NCBI GenBank assembly: GCA_031549885.1
Contig: JAVBPD010000103.1
Location: 1 to 6,251 of the forward strand
Direction of reading: 5' to 3'
DNA: 6,251 bases
From: WQUF01 sp031549885
GTDB lineage: Bacteria > Bacillota > Clostridia > Clostridiales > Clostridiaceae
The first letter of the stretch is position 1. The number at the start of each line of letters is the position of its first letter. This document shows positions 1-6,126 of this stretch, piece after piece. The notes beneath the pieces are model-generated. The model was not told the DNA's origin. It saw only the letters and a program-made list of their open reading frames with translations, and did no database searches. A program made the position numbers and the translations under genes.

Positions 1-539
1 TAGGAGTTGAACTTGCTAAAACCTTTGAAATTTCTCAGTCTTCAGTTTTTAACTTTATAAAGGTTAAGAATTTATGCGATCCTGCTCGCACTTTATTATA
101 TGAAGAAAGGATTACCCTAAGAGCAGCATTATACCTTGCTAGGGTGTCAAAGGAAACTCAAATAAATATCTTAGAGAGGTTTGGGATAAAAGGAATAAAT
201 ACAATATTTAAATTAAAGCTATTGACTAGCGAAAACAATATCTCCATAGAAAAGTTAGAAAAAAAGATAAAAATGGTAGATGAATTAACCCCAATGAAAA
301 CAAAAATAACTGTAGAAGTTCACAGAGATATTGCAAACCCACTTCTTGAGCATTTGTTATCTTTTAAAAAGAATGAAGCAAGTAAAATTGCAGCAAATAA
401 GATGAAGGGCAAATATAACAACGTGTTTAAAGTTAGGGTTAATGAAGAAGAGATGGGATTTTATATAGAGAAAAATATAATTGACGAAAAACTTCTTAAA
501 AAATTACAATCCATGACAATAGGAGAAATCATAAAGTAA
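1..539 (+). CDS. ParB/KorB-type helix-turn-helix protein, 3' part only
   Basis: The reading frame is open from the left edge (first whole codon at 3) to TAA at 537-539, about 178 codons. The true start is outside the window. A GTG at 144 could be mistaken for a start, but the frame continues upstream with conserved-looking protein, so it is internal. The first part reads ELAKTFEISQSSVFNFIKVK, then a leucine- and arginine-containing segment (LCDPARTLLYEERITLRAALYLARVS). This matches the helix-turn-helix and following helices of ParB/RepB/Spo0J/KorB DNA-binding proteins, in which the recognition helix carries the S-x-S-x-V pattern. The remaining roughly 120 residues are lysine-rich, end in MTIGEIIK, and do not resemble the Spo0J dimerisation domain as I know it. 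The protein probably binds DNA. Whether it partitions DNA, and whether a ParB CTPase domain lies upstream, cannot be seen here. The family call is fairly firm; the function is unknown. Confidence 0.75.
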   Translation, partial: GVELAKTFEISQSSVFNFIKVKNLCDPARTLLYEERITLRAALYLARVSKETQINILERFGIKGINTIFKLKLLTSENNISIEKLEKKIKMVDELTPMKTKITVEVHRDIANPLLEHLLSFKKNEASKIAANKMKGKYNNVFKVRVNEEEMGFYIEKNIIDEKLLKKLQSMTIGEIIK

Positions 540-599
540 TTCTTTAAAATATTTTCTAATTTAAAATAAACCAAAAATATGAATGTTTGTTTTGAGTTT

Positions 600-640
600 A
601 AACCTTTTTAAAAAAATTAATTAAGAAAGGTTTTATTGTT
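600..640 (+). terminator. weak terminator-like hairpin after the ParB-like gene
   Basis: AAACCTTTTT at 600-609 can pair with AAGAAAGGTTT-type sequence at 624-633 (10 bp including one G-T pair) around a 14-nt AT loop, followed by TTTTATTGTT. It lies about 60 nt past the ParB-like stop, on the right strand to end that transcript. The stem has only two G-C pairs, so it is weak, and AT-rich DNA gives such structures by chance. Confidence 0.3.
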
Positions 641-670
641 GCGCAAATAATCCTAAATTAGTTTTAAATT

Positions 671-690
671 AATTAAAGATAATTAAAGAT
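671..690. repeat. 10-bp tandem direct repeat, two copies
   Basis: AATTAAAGAT occurs twice in perfect tandem (671-680 and 681-690), preceded by another AATTAATT-like stretch. It sits in the noncoding spacer 540-793 between two convergent genes. Apart from this repeat and the weak hairpin at 600-633, I see no gene, promoter or RNA in the spacer. It may simply be slippage in AT-rich DNA. Confidence 0.5.
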
Positions 691-793
691 CATTTTTTTA
701 AAACAAATTCTTGTCTAAAAATTTATATTTTAAAAAAGTAACATCTTAACTGTAATTTTTTAAAGTATGGAGTTAACGCATATTAGGAAAATC

Positions 794-816
794 AAATAAA
801 AAGGGGTAGTCCCCTT
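794..816 (-). terminator. rho-independent terminator of the oxidoreductase-isomerase operon
   Basis: On the minus strand AAGGGG pairs with CCCCTT (stem 801-806/811-816) around a 4-nt loop, followed by TTTTTATTTG. It begins five bases after the isomerase stop codon. A G/C-rich stem in otherwise AT-rich DNA with a T-tract on the minus side makes this a convincing terminator. The flanking A-run on the other side (817-820) might give it slight activity on the plus strand too. Confidence 0.8.
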
Positions 817-820
817 AAAA

Positions 821-1789
821 TTAAGACCACCACATTTTATCTAAGCTATCATTTATAATAACTGATTTTAAATTTGTAACAGCTTTATTAAACCCTTCTT
901 CTCTAGACATTAATGCATCCTCATGTTCAATGCTTAAAATATAATCATATCCATAAGTTTTAAGGGCGCTTACAATATTTGACCAAGTATCCAAGCTGTG
1001 TCCACATCCAACAGTTCTAAAGATCCAAGCTCTATTTTTTATATCATCATAAGGCTCCACATCAAGCAACCCATGCATATTAACATTATCTTTATCTATA
1101 TAGGTATCTTTAGCATGAAAATGAAAAATAGCATTTTTAGATCCTAATATTTTAATTGCAGAAACGGGATCTATTCCCTGCCACCATAAATGACTTGGGT
1201 CTAAATTAGCACCTATATAATCTCCAGCTTCTTCTCTCAACTTTAAAAGAGTATATGGAGTGTGAACTAAAAATCCACCATGAAGTTCTAAAGCTATTTT
1301 AACATTGTTTTCTTTAGCAAATGCCCCTTGCTCTTTCCAATAGGGTATTAGCTTTTCTTCCCATTGCCACTTCTTAATTTCCCTATACTCATTTGGCCAA
1401 GCAACTGTAGGCCAATTTGGATACTTAGAATTTTCAGAATCCCCTGCAGTTCCTGAAAAACAATTTACAACAGGCACATTCATAAGGCTTGCTAGTTTAA
1501 CCGTTTTATAAAATTCCTCATGACTCTTTTTAGCAAAATCCTTATCTGGAGATATTGGGTTCCCATGGCAGCTAAAAGCGCTAATTGAAAGGCCATTGGA
1601 ATTTATTAGATTTAAATATTCCTCTCTTTTATTCTTAGAGTTTAAAAGCTCATCTAAATTGCAATGGCTATTTCCAGGATATCCTCCAGTTCCAATTTCA
1701 ATAGATGAAAGACCTGAGCCCTTCACATATGTAAGCATATCTTCAAATTTTTTATCAGAAAAAAGTACAGTAAAAACACCTAATTTCAT
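821..1789 (-). CDS. sugar isomerase/epimerase, xylose isomerase-like TIM barrel
   Basis: A 322-aa cytoplasmic protein of the AP-endonuclease-2/xylose-isomerase-like TIM-barrel family (sugar phosphate isomerase/epimerase). It starts with MKLGVFTVLF (first barrel strand) and SIEIGTGG near residues 29-36. The family's divalent-metal site is visible as E168 (ALELH), D197 with H200 (NLDPSH), H223 (FHFHAKD) and E288 (SIEHE). Length is normal for the family and nothing looks broken. The start is ATG with SD AAAGGGGG seven bases upstream. Only 18 nt separate it from the preceding oxidoreductase gene, so the two are one operon ending in the terminator at 794-816. Members isomerise or epimerise sugars or keto-sugars, and some act on 3-keto-glycosides produced by a partner Gfo/Idh/MocA enzyme. 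That context is suggestive, but the substrate cannot be read from the sequence. The fold call is secure; the reaction is inferred. Confidence 0.88.
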   Translation of the reverse strand: MKLGVFTVLFSDKKFEDMLTYVKGSGLSSIEIGTGGYPGNSHCNLDELLNSKNKREEYLNLINSNGLSISAFSCHGNPISPDKDFAKKSHEEFYKTVKLASLMNVPVVNCFSGTAGDSENSKYPNWPTVAWPNEYREIKKWQWEEKLIPYWKEQGAFAKENNVKIALELHGGFLVHTPYTLLKLREEAGDYIGANLDPSHLWWQGIDPVSAIKILGSKNAIFHFHAKDTYIDKDNVNMHGLLDVEPYDDIKNRAWIFRTVGCGHSLDTWSNIVSALKTYGYDYILSIEHEDALMSREEGFNKAVTNLKSVIINDSLDKMWWS

Positions 1790-1807
1790 AAAATTTCCCC
1801 CTTTCTA

Positions 1808-2896
1808 TTATAAACTACTCATATTTACAGCTTCGCCAGTTTTAGAAGATGTGTAAATTGCTTCTAAAATTTCAGTTACCACAAGGGCCTCTTCTGGTTT
1901 AACAAAAGTTTCAGTGTCATTTATAACGCTTTCAATAAATAATCTAGATTCTATTTCGCCTTCAGTCTCTGCTTTAGGTCCAAAAAAATCCACCCCGCTA
2001 GTTCCTACATCAATTTTTTTAACATAAAGATTGCTATATTCTTCACCATTTATTCTAAGGCCATTATTAAAGTCAGCCCCTCCTTTTGTTCCACACAATG
2101 TACATTTTGCTTCACCAAAATCTGCTATATTTAAAGCCCAGCTTGACTCTAAAAATATACTAGCTCCATTTTCCATTATTATCATCCCAAAAGCTGAATC
2201 CTCTACTGTAAACTTTTTAGGATCCCACGATCCAAAAGCATTTGCAGCATTTTCAATATTGTTTAATTTATGATATGTTTGCCCAAGCACAGTTTTTGGT
2301 TTGTAATTATTCATAAGCCAAAGTGTTAAATCTAATGCATGAGTTCCAATATCTATTAATGGCCCACCGCCTTGTTTTTCTTCATTTAAGAACACACCCC
2401 AAGTTGGTACGGCTCTCCTCCTTAAAGCATGAGCTTTTGCAAAATATATATCTCCTAAGCCATTATCACTGCAATACCTCTTCAAAAACTCAGATTCTTT
2501 TTTATACCTATTTTGGTATGCTATATTGAGCTTTTTATTGTATTTTTTTGAAGCCTCAAGCATTTCTCTTGCTTCTTTGCTGTTTTTAGCCATAGGCTTT
2601 TCACACATTACATGTTTTCCAAACTCCATGGCCTTTATTGAAATTTCAGCATGAGAACTATTTGGTGTACAAACATAGACCACATCGATGGTTTTATCTT
2701 CTAATAGTTCTTTATAATCTGTATATATTTTTGTATCTTCATCTCCATATTTTTCTTTGAAATCTTGAGCTTTTTCTATTATGATATCACATAATCCTGA
2801 TATTTTAACTGATTTTAATTTTTTAAGTGCAGGCAAGTGCTTACCATCTGCTATTCCACCACAACCTATAACTCCAACCTTAACCTTTTCCATCAT
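1808..2896 (-). CDS. Gfo/Idh/MocA family NAD(P)-dependent oxidoreductase
   Basis: A 362-aa cytoplasmic dehydrogenase. The N-terminal Rossmann fold carries the dinucleotide-binding loop GVIGCGGIADGKH at residues 8-20. The family signature EKPMA follows, with the catalytic lysine K100. The C-terminal domain holds GGGPLIDIGTHALDL, where D182 and H186 are the usual substrate-binding and proton-transfer residues. Family members oxidise or reduce a sugar or cyclitol hydroxyl with NAD(P); inositol 2-dehydrogenase and glucose-fructose oxidoreductase are relatives. The protein begins Met-Met. The first ATG lies 9 nt after SD GGAGGA (2906-2911) and is the better start. A third, out-of-frame ATG at 2899-2901 is only 4 nt from the SD and meets a stop within three codons. 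The isomerase follows after 18 nt, so the pair probably acts in sequence on a keto-sugar. No transporter, glycosidase or regulator is nearby to name the substrate. Confidence 0.9.
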   Translation of the reverse strand: MMEKVKVGVIGCGGIADGKHLPALKKLKSVKISGLCDIIIEKAQDFKEKYGDEDTKIYTDYKELLEDKTIDVVYVCTPNSSHAEISIKAMEFGKHVMCEKPMAKNSKEAREMLEASKKYNKKLNIAYQNRYKKESEFLKRYCSDNGLGDIYFAKAHALRRRAVPTWGVFLNEEKQGGGPLIDIGTHALDLTLWLMNNYKPKTVLGQTYHKLNNIENAANAFGSWDPKKFTVEDSAFGMIIMENGASIFLESSWALNIADFGEAKCTLCGTKGGADFNNGLRINGEEYSNLYVKKIDVGTSGVDFFGPKAETEGEIESRLFIESVINDTETFVKPEEALVVTEILEAIYTSSKTGEAVNMSSL

Positions 2897-2914
2897 AACA
2901 TAAAGTCCTCCAAT

Positions 2915-2946
2915 ATATTTTTACTATTCTATTATACTAAAAATAT
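2915..2946. repeat. 9-bp inverted repeat flanking the -10 box
   Basis: ATATTTTTA (2915-2923) and TAAAAATAT (2938-2946) are perfect inverted arms separated by 14 nt that contain the TATAAT. The position fits an operator for a dimeric repressor of the oxidoreductase operon. Both arms are entirely A/T, so chance occurrence is a real alternative. There is no T-tract beyond it, so it does not look like a terminator for the ycxB-like gene. Confidence 0.3.
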
Positions 2947-2959
2947 TACATTAATTCTA
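2931..2959 (-). promoter_or_regulatory. candidate SigA promoter for the oxidoreductase-isomerase operon
   Basis: A perfect TATAAT lies on the minus strand at 2931-2936, 34 nt before the oxidoreductase ATG. Seventeen bases upstream is a poor -35 (TAGAAT, 2954-2959, three of six matches to TTGACA), which lies inside the end of the ycxB-like gene. No terminator separates the two genes, so read-through from upstream is also possible. A perfect -10 box is less surprising in AT-rich DNA, hence the moderate confidence. Confidence 0.4.
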
Positions 2960-3452
2960 AATTAACATTTAACTTCCTCGCTAAAAGCACTAAATCTGGA
3001 AGCCTAACTCCTCGATGTGGTATTTGAGGGTTTATTAAATACTCATTAATATCTTCTGAATCCAGTTCAAACACATAGAAATATTTGGTTTTTTTAATTT
3101 TTGTAATATATTTTACTGGTATAGAAAACTCATTTTTTCCACAGCTATAATATAAAGTGTTATTTTCAAATTTTACAATTTGATTTATTCCTAAAGAATT
3201 TTTATAAATCATAATATTTTTAATAAGTCCAATTATTAATGTGATAAGCAAAATTAAAGCAAGAAAGCTTAATATCATAAAAGATGCAATTAAAAACATA
3301 TCTCTTTTTTTTAAAAACATCTCTACTATGCCATAGATTGAAACTGCAAGCATAATGGCAATTAAAATTGTTCCTAAATATTGGTTTTTATTTGATATAG
3401 CTTTTTTTAATTCTTTTTCCTTATATGTATAGTTATAAGTACAATTAAACAT
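2946..3452 (-). CDS. two-TM membrane protein, YcxB-like
   Basis: A 168-aa protein predicted to sit in the cytoplasmic membrane. Residues 1-25 are polar (FNCTYNYTYKEKEL). Two hydrophobic helices follow at about 26-47 and 53-79, separated by a short basic turn (KKRD). A soluble C-terminal domain runs from about 90 to 168, with a beta-rich stretch KFENNTLYYSCGKNEFSIPVKYITKIKK at roughly 94-121. This layout and the strand pattern around IPVKYITKIKKTKYFYVF recall the YcxB-like C-terminal domain found in many uncharacterised Firmicute proteins. I assign this by pattern memory, not by a search. The start is ATG with SD AAAGGAG five bases upstream. The terminator at 3503-3538 isolates it from the SRPBCC gene. 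The oxidoreductase gene lies 49 nt downstream with no terminator between. The biological role is unknown. Confidence 0.72.
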   Translation of the reverse strand: MFNCTYNYTYKEKELKKAISNKNQYLGTILIAIMLAVSIYGIVEMFLKKRDMFLIASFMILSFLALILLITLIIGLIKNIMIYKNSLGINQIVKFENNTLYYSCGKNEFSIPVKYITKIKKTKYFYVFELDSEDINEYLINPQIPHRGVRLPDLVLLARKLNVNLELM

Positions 3453-3474
3453 AAATACTCCTTTAAATTAAATT

Positions 3475-3503
3475 TTTATACAAAAAGTATTCCCATTTAT
3501 CTA
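3475..3503 (-). promoter_or_regulatory. candidate SigA promoter for the ycxB-like gene
   Basis: On the minus strand TAGATA (3498-3503, four of six matches to TTGACA) is followed after exactly 17 nt by TATAAA (3475-3480), about 22 nt before the ATG. The -35 box starts at the last base of the U-tract of the upstream SRPBCC terminator. A promoter is needed here because that terminator is strong. Confidence 0.4.
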
Positions 3504-3538
3504 AAAAAAATAGATGATGTAAACATTATACATCATCT
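3503..3538 (-). terminator. strong terminator of the SRPBCC gene, overlapping its stop codon
   Basis: On the minus strand AGATGATGT (3530-3538) pairs perfectly with ACATCATCT (3512-3520). The 9-bp stem can be extended by one A-T pair, and the loop is 7-9 nt. After one A comes a run of eight T (3503-3510). The TGA stop of the SRPBCC gene (3533-3535) lies inside the ascending arm. Perfect stem plus long U-tract make this the clearest terminator in the window. Confidence 0.88.
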
Positions 3539-3970
3539 CATCTTTAGAATCTTTTTAAACCCTGGAAGGATTACTTTATCTACACCCTTTGCCGATTCTT
3601 CATATTTTTCTTTGCTATCTCCAAAATTTTCAATGGTAAATTTCACTTCAATGCCATCATCCTTTTGAGTCAGTGTATATGAAGTAATTAAATAGTTTTC
3701 AAAGGTGTCTTCAATTCCTAAACTTGGATCAAAACTTGTATATTTAATATGCTCATAAGGTACATACTCTAAAATAGTTCCTTTTGTATATACTTTATGC
3801 CCTAAAAATTTTCCAGTCCACTTAATTTCACTGCCTACTTTCCAATCTGTAATGACTTCACTGCTAAACATATATTTTTTTGTATATTCAGATTCAGTAA
3901 GCATTGCCCATATTTTTTCCTTGTCCTCTTTTACTAAGATACTTCTTTCAACCTTTAAATAATCGCTCAT
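3533..3970 (-). CDS. SRPBCC/AHSA1-like domain protein
   Basis: A 145-aa soluble protein spanning one complete START-like SRPBCC domain (Aha1-C-terminal/AHSA1 type, as in bacterial YndB-like proteins). Typical features are the N-terminal strand and helix VERSILVKEDKEKIWAMLTE (about 7-26), then SSEVITDWKVGSEIKWTGKF (36-55), KGTILEYVPYEHIKYTSF (63-80), the NYLITSYTLTQKDDGIEVKFT strands (92-112), and a long C-terminal helix from about 118. The fold forms a deep hydrophobic pocket. Bacterial members are thought to bind small hydrophobic ligands, but few have a known role. The start is ATG with SD AAGGAG six bases upstream. The gene has its own promoter candidate and terminator, so it is probably transcribed alone. 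Family assignment is good; the ligand is unknown. Confidence 0.85.
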   Translation of the reverse strand: MSDYLKVERSILVKEDKEKIWAMLTESEYTKKYMFSSEVITDWKVGSEIKWTGKFLGHKVYTKGTILEYVPYEHIKYTSFDPSLGIEDTFENYLITSYTLTQKDDGIEVKFTIENFGDSKEKYEESAKGVDKVILPGFKKILKMR

Positions 3971-4017
3971 AATATTCTCCTTATAAGTTTAAATCTATTT
4001 TTTACCAAAAAAATATT

Positions 4018-4046
4018 TATATACAAATTTTACTGTATATTGAAAA
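4018..4046 (-). promoter_or_regulatory. candidate SigA promoter for the SRPBCC gene
   Basis: TTTTCA (4041-4046, four of six matches to TTGACA) and TATATA (4018-4023) are separated by 17 nt on the minus strand, about 48 nt before the ATG. The -35 box overlaps the T-tract of the spoIIP terminator. The sequence is AT-only around the -10, so the exact box is uncertain. Confidence 0.35.
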
Positions 4047-4075
4047 TAAAAGTGTTTATTTTGCATAAAATACAC
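4043..4075 (-). terminator. terminator after the spoIIP-like pair
   Basis: On the minus strand GTGT-ATTTT (4067-4075) pairs with AAAAT-(AA)-ACAC (4052-4062) around the loop ATGC. This gives a nine-pair stem with a 2-nt bulge, followed by TTTTATTTTC. It lies about 32 nt past the stop of the second spoIIP-like gene. The stem is AT-rich, so it is moderate in strength. Confidence 0.55.
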
Positions 4076-4106
4076 AGAAAAAATAACAAAATGCTAATGT
4101 TAAATT

Positions 4107-5036
4107 TTACATGCCATTTAAATACATGGCAATAATCTTTGCCAAATAGCTTACAGAATTTTTCGCTTCTTCATATGTATTACAACTAGCTCCAACCTCT
4201 ATTAATATAATATTTCCTTGTATATCTTGATTAAAATGGTTGGAAGAATATTCATAAGAAAATTTTCCTCTGCAAAAGCCAGGATAAAGCGTATTTGATA
4301 AAACTATCATATCATTCATAATTTTTTGATTTTCATAAATCCCTTCAACGCTTAAGTCATCTACAAACATGACTTTTGCTGTGCTTTCTCCATCTATTGT
4401 TGCAGTTACGATTTCCTTTTTATCTCCTACTTCGTCTCTATGCAAGTCTATTATTAATTTATATGAAGAGCAATTATCAAGTTCATTTTCTAAAGCTTCC
4501 CGTGAATGTTTATAAGATCCAACATATACAGTATTATGTATTGTGTCATCATGTTTTGATGCAATTCCATAATTTTCTTCTAGATCCTTGCATAAAAGCT
4601 CCCCAAGTTTTGATACATTATCATCTTGTGATGAACTTGAAAATGATTCTGTTGTATGAGTTGAATATACATATACTTCAGGGTTATTTTTATCAAGTTT
4701 CTTTTTCAACATAGCGCTTTCTATGGATGATGCTTTAATTTCCATTTCATTTTTTATTATGCTCTCATCATTTAATTTAAATGGGGCTACTGCTTTAATT
4801 TCCTCCTGCACAGGTTTATCATAATATTTAATCCAGGTTAATTCTTGTTGCAATATGATCTTTGAAATATCATTTTTAGTTTTAATAATCCTGTTTAAAA
4901 AACCAGTTTTATTTGTATTTTTAGCATTCGATGAAGCCGTATATGACTTATTTTTAAAAACCATGGTCAATATTATTAAAATGCATAATATTAAAGCAAT
5001 ATACAATCTAACATTTAGTTTATTATCGTTTTTCAT
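4107..5036 (-). CDS. spoIIP: SpoIIP-like peptidoglycan hydrolase, second tandem copy
   Basis: A 309-aa SpoIIP-family protein. SpoIIP is the membrane-anchored cell-wall amidase/endopeptidase that works with SpoIID and SpoIIM during forespore engulfment. A single hydrophobic segment at about 11-27 after a short basic N-terminus anchors it, with the enzyme domain outside. The catalytic domain (about 119-309) contains VYVYSTHTTES (121-131), VYVGSYKHSREAL (170-182), IDLHRD with H199, and LIEVGASCNTYEEA with E280. H199 and E280 match the essential His and Glu of the family. In the first motif the upstream copy has YHTH, whereas this copy has YSTH: S125 replaces the first His and H127 is kept. The start is ATG with SD GAGGG nine bases upstream. 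It lies 22 nt after the first spoIIP-like gene, so the two share a transcript. It is shorter than B. subtilis SpoIIP (about 400 aa), mainly in the linker. Family call is secure; full activity is uncertain. Confidence 0.88.
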   Translation of the reverse strand: MKNDNKLNVRLYIALILCILIILTMVFKNKSYTASSNAKNTNKTGFLNRIIKTKNDISKIILQQELTWIKYYDKPVQEEIKAVAPFKLNDESIIKNEMEIKASSIESAMLKKKLDKNNPEVYVYSTHTTESFSSSSQDDNVSKLGELLCKDLEENYGIASKHDDTIHNTVYVGSYKHSREALENELDNCSSYKLIIDLHRDEVGDKKEIVTATIDGESTAKVMFVDDLSVEGIYENQKIMNDMIVLSNTLYPGFCRGKFSYEYSSNHFNQDIQGNIILIEVGASCNTYEEAKNSVSYLAKIIAMYLNGM

Positions 5037-5058
5037 ATAAACTTGCCCTCAAACTTTT

Positions 5059-6099
5059 TTACTTATTATTTAAATATTCAGCAATAATTCGTGCAATATA
5101 TTTTTGAGAGTTTTTAGCTTCTTCTAAAGTGTTACAATTTGCTCCAACTTCAATTAACACATTATTTCCACTTAAATCTTGATTAAAGTAAGATGAACCT
5201 CCATCGTAAGTGTAAGTTCCTTTACAAAACCCTGGAAAAAGCTTATTTGATATTGCAATTAAATCATTAGTAATTTGAATATTTTTTTCTGCTCCCTCAT
5301 GCTGTATATCTAAAACAAACATTATTTTAGCTACATTCTCTCCATTAATATTTATAGTTTCAGCATTCTTATTATCGCTGGCATCTCTATGCATATCTAA
5401 TATCAATTTATAACCTGAATAGCAAGCTAATTCATTTTGCAATGCCTCTCTTGAGTGTTTATAAGAGCCAACATATACATCATTATGTATAGCATCATCT
5501 TGCTTTGTAGCAATTCCATAGTCGTTTTCTAACATTTCACTTAAAATTTGACCCACTCCAGATATATTGTATTTTTTCTCTTTGCTATCTTTAAAGTCAA
5601 TAGAAACGTTAAAATAAGATTCTGTAGTATGAGTATGATATATATATACTTGTGGTTTATTTTTATCAAGCACTTGTTTTAAAGAAGGGTTATAAACATT
5701 TGTATCAGCTTGACTTGTCGCTGTGCTATTTGCATCTTTTACTAAATCATTATCATTTAAACTAAAATTTGATACAGATACTTTGTCCTTAGTTTCAGTT
5801 TTATCATAATATTTAAGCCAGGCAATTTCGTGAGATAATATGGCATGGGTTAAGTTAAACCTTCTTATATCTAAAAAATTGTTCAATACTTGATTTTCAT
5901 TATGTACTAAATCAGTGCTTTGTATTTTAAAGGATTCAACGCTGTTTGAAACCTCTAAATCTTTTAAATTTGTTTTAGAATTTAAAAGATAAATTTGATC
6001 TTTAAACACTATTGCAAATACTACAAGTATGCTTAAAATCACTGCAATATATAAAACACCCTTTTTGCTTTTATCATGATCTTTTTTCCTTGTATTCAC
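5059..6099 (-). CDS. spoIIP: SpoIIP stage II sporulation protein, first tandem copy
   Basis: A 346-aa SpoIIP-family cell-wall hydrolase, acting in engulfment to cleave peptidoglycan stems ahead of the advancing mother-cell membrane. The basic N-terminus (NTRKKDHDKSKK) and one transmembrane helix at about 14-33 anchor it. A variable linker of about 110 residues contains HEIAWLKYYDK at 90-100, matched by QELTWIKYYDK in the downstream copy. The catalytic domain follows (about 149-346): VYIYHTHTTESY with H155, H157 and E160; VYVGSYKHSREAL (208-220); LDMHRD with H237; LIEVGANCNTLEEA with E317. All recognisable family residues are present, so this copy looks fully active. The spacing H237 to E317 (80 residues) agrees with the known B. 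subtilis His and Glu (278, 359). The start is GTG, supported by the SD at 6106-6114. It is first in a two-gene unit with a SigE-like promoter, as expected for mother-cell expression. Confidence 0.92.
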   Translation of the reverse strand: MNTRKKDHDKSKKGVLYIAVILSILVVFAIVFKDQIYLLNSKTNLKDLEVSNSVESFKIQSTDLVHNENQVLNNFLDIRRFNLTHAILSHEIAWLKYYDKTETKDKVSVSNFSLNDNDLVKDANSTATSQADTNVYNPSLKQVLDKNKPQVYIYHTHTTESYFNVSIDFKDSKEKKYNISGVGQILSEMLENDYGIATKQDDAIHNDVYVGSYKHSREALQNELACYSGYKLILDMHRDASDNKNAETININGENVAKIMFVLDIQHEGAEKNIQITNDLIAISNKLFPGFCKGTYTYDGGSSYFNQDLSGNNVLIEVGANCNTLEEAKNSQKYIARIIAEYLNNK

Positions 6100-6105
6100 A
6101 TAATA

Positions 6106-6114
6106 CTCCCCCTT
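6106..6114 (-). promoter_or_regulatory. SD that sets the GTG start of the first spoIIP
   Basis: AAGGGGGAG on the minus strand ends six bases before GTG at 6097-6099, ideal spacing. An ATG at 6099-6101 overlaps this GTG in another frame, but it is followed at once by TGA (ATGTGA), so it cannot encode the protein. No in-frame ATG lies between here and the promoter. Confidence 0.8.
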
Positions 6115-6126
6115 ACCTCTTTAATA

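Noticed and set aside
144..146. GTG as the start of the ParB-like gene
   Set aside because: The frame continues upstream to the edge and encodes the conserved helix-turn-helix, so this codon is internal.
578..610. Ten-codon plus-strand ORF starting MNVCFEF
   Set aside because: It has no SD, runs into the hairpin arm and is of chance length.
692..737. AT-only inverted repeat (TTTTTTTAAAA and TTTTAAAAAA)
   Set aside because: It is made entirely of A and T in a very AT-rich spacer, so expected by chance; it has no supporting context.
540..800. Search for a riboswitch, small RNA or CRISPR repeats in the convergent spacer
   Set aside because: There are no conserved aptamer motifs, no regularly spaced repeats, and only one 10-bp tandem duplication.
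1596..1856. Open plus-strand frame opposite the isomerase gene
   Set aside because: It is antisense to a clearly conserved enzyme, with no SD and no family resemblance. The similar plus-strand frames at 2031-2273, 2323-2529, 4376-4714 and 4855-5040 fail for the same reasons.
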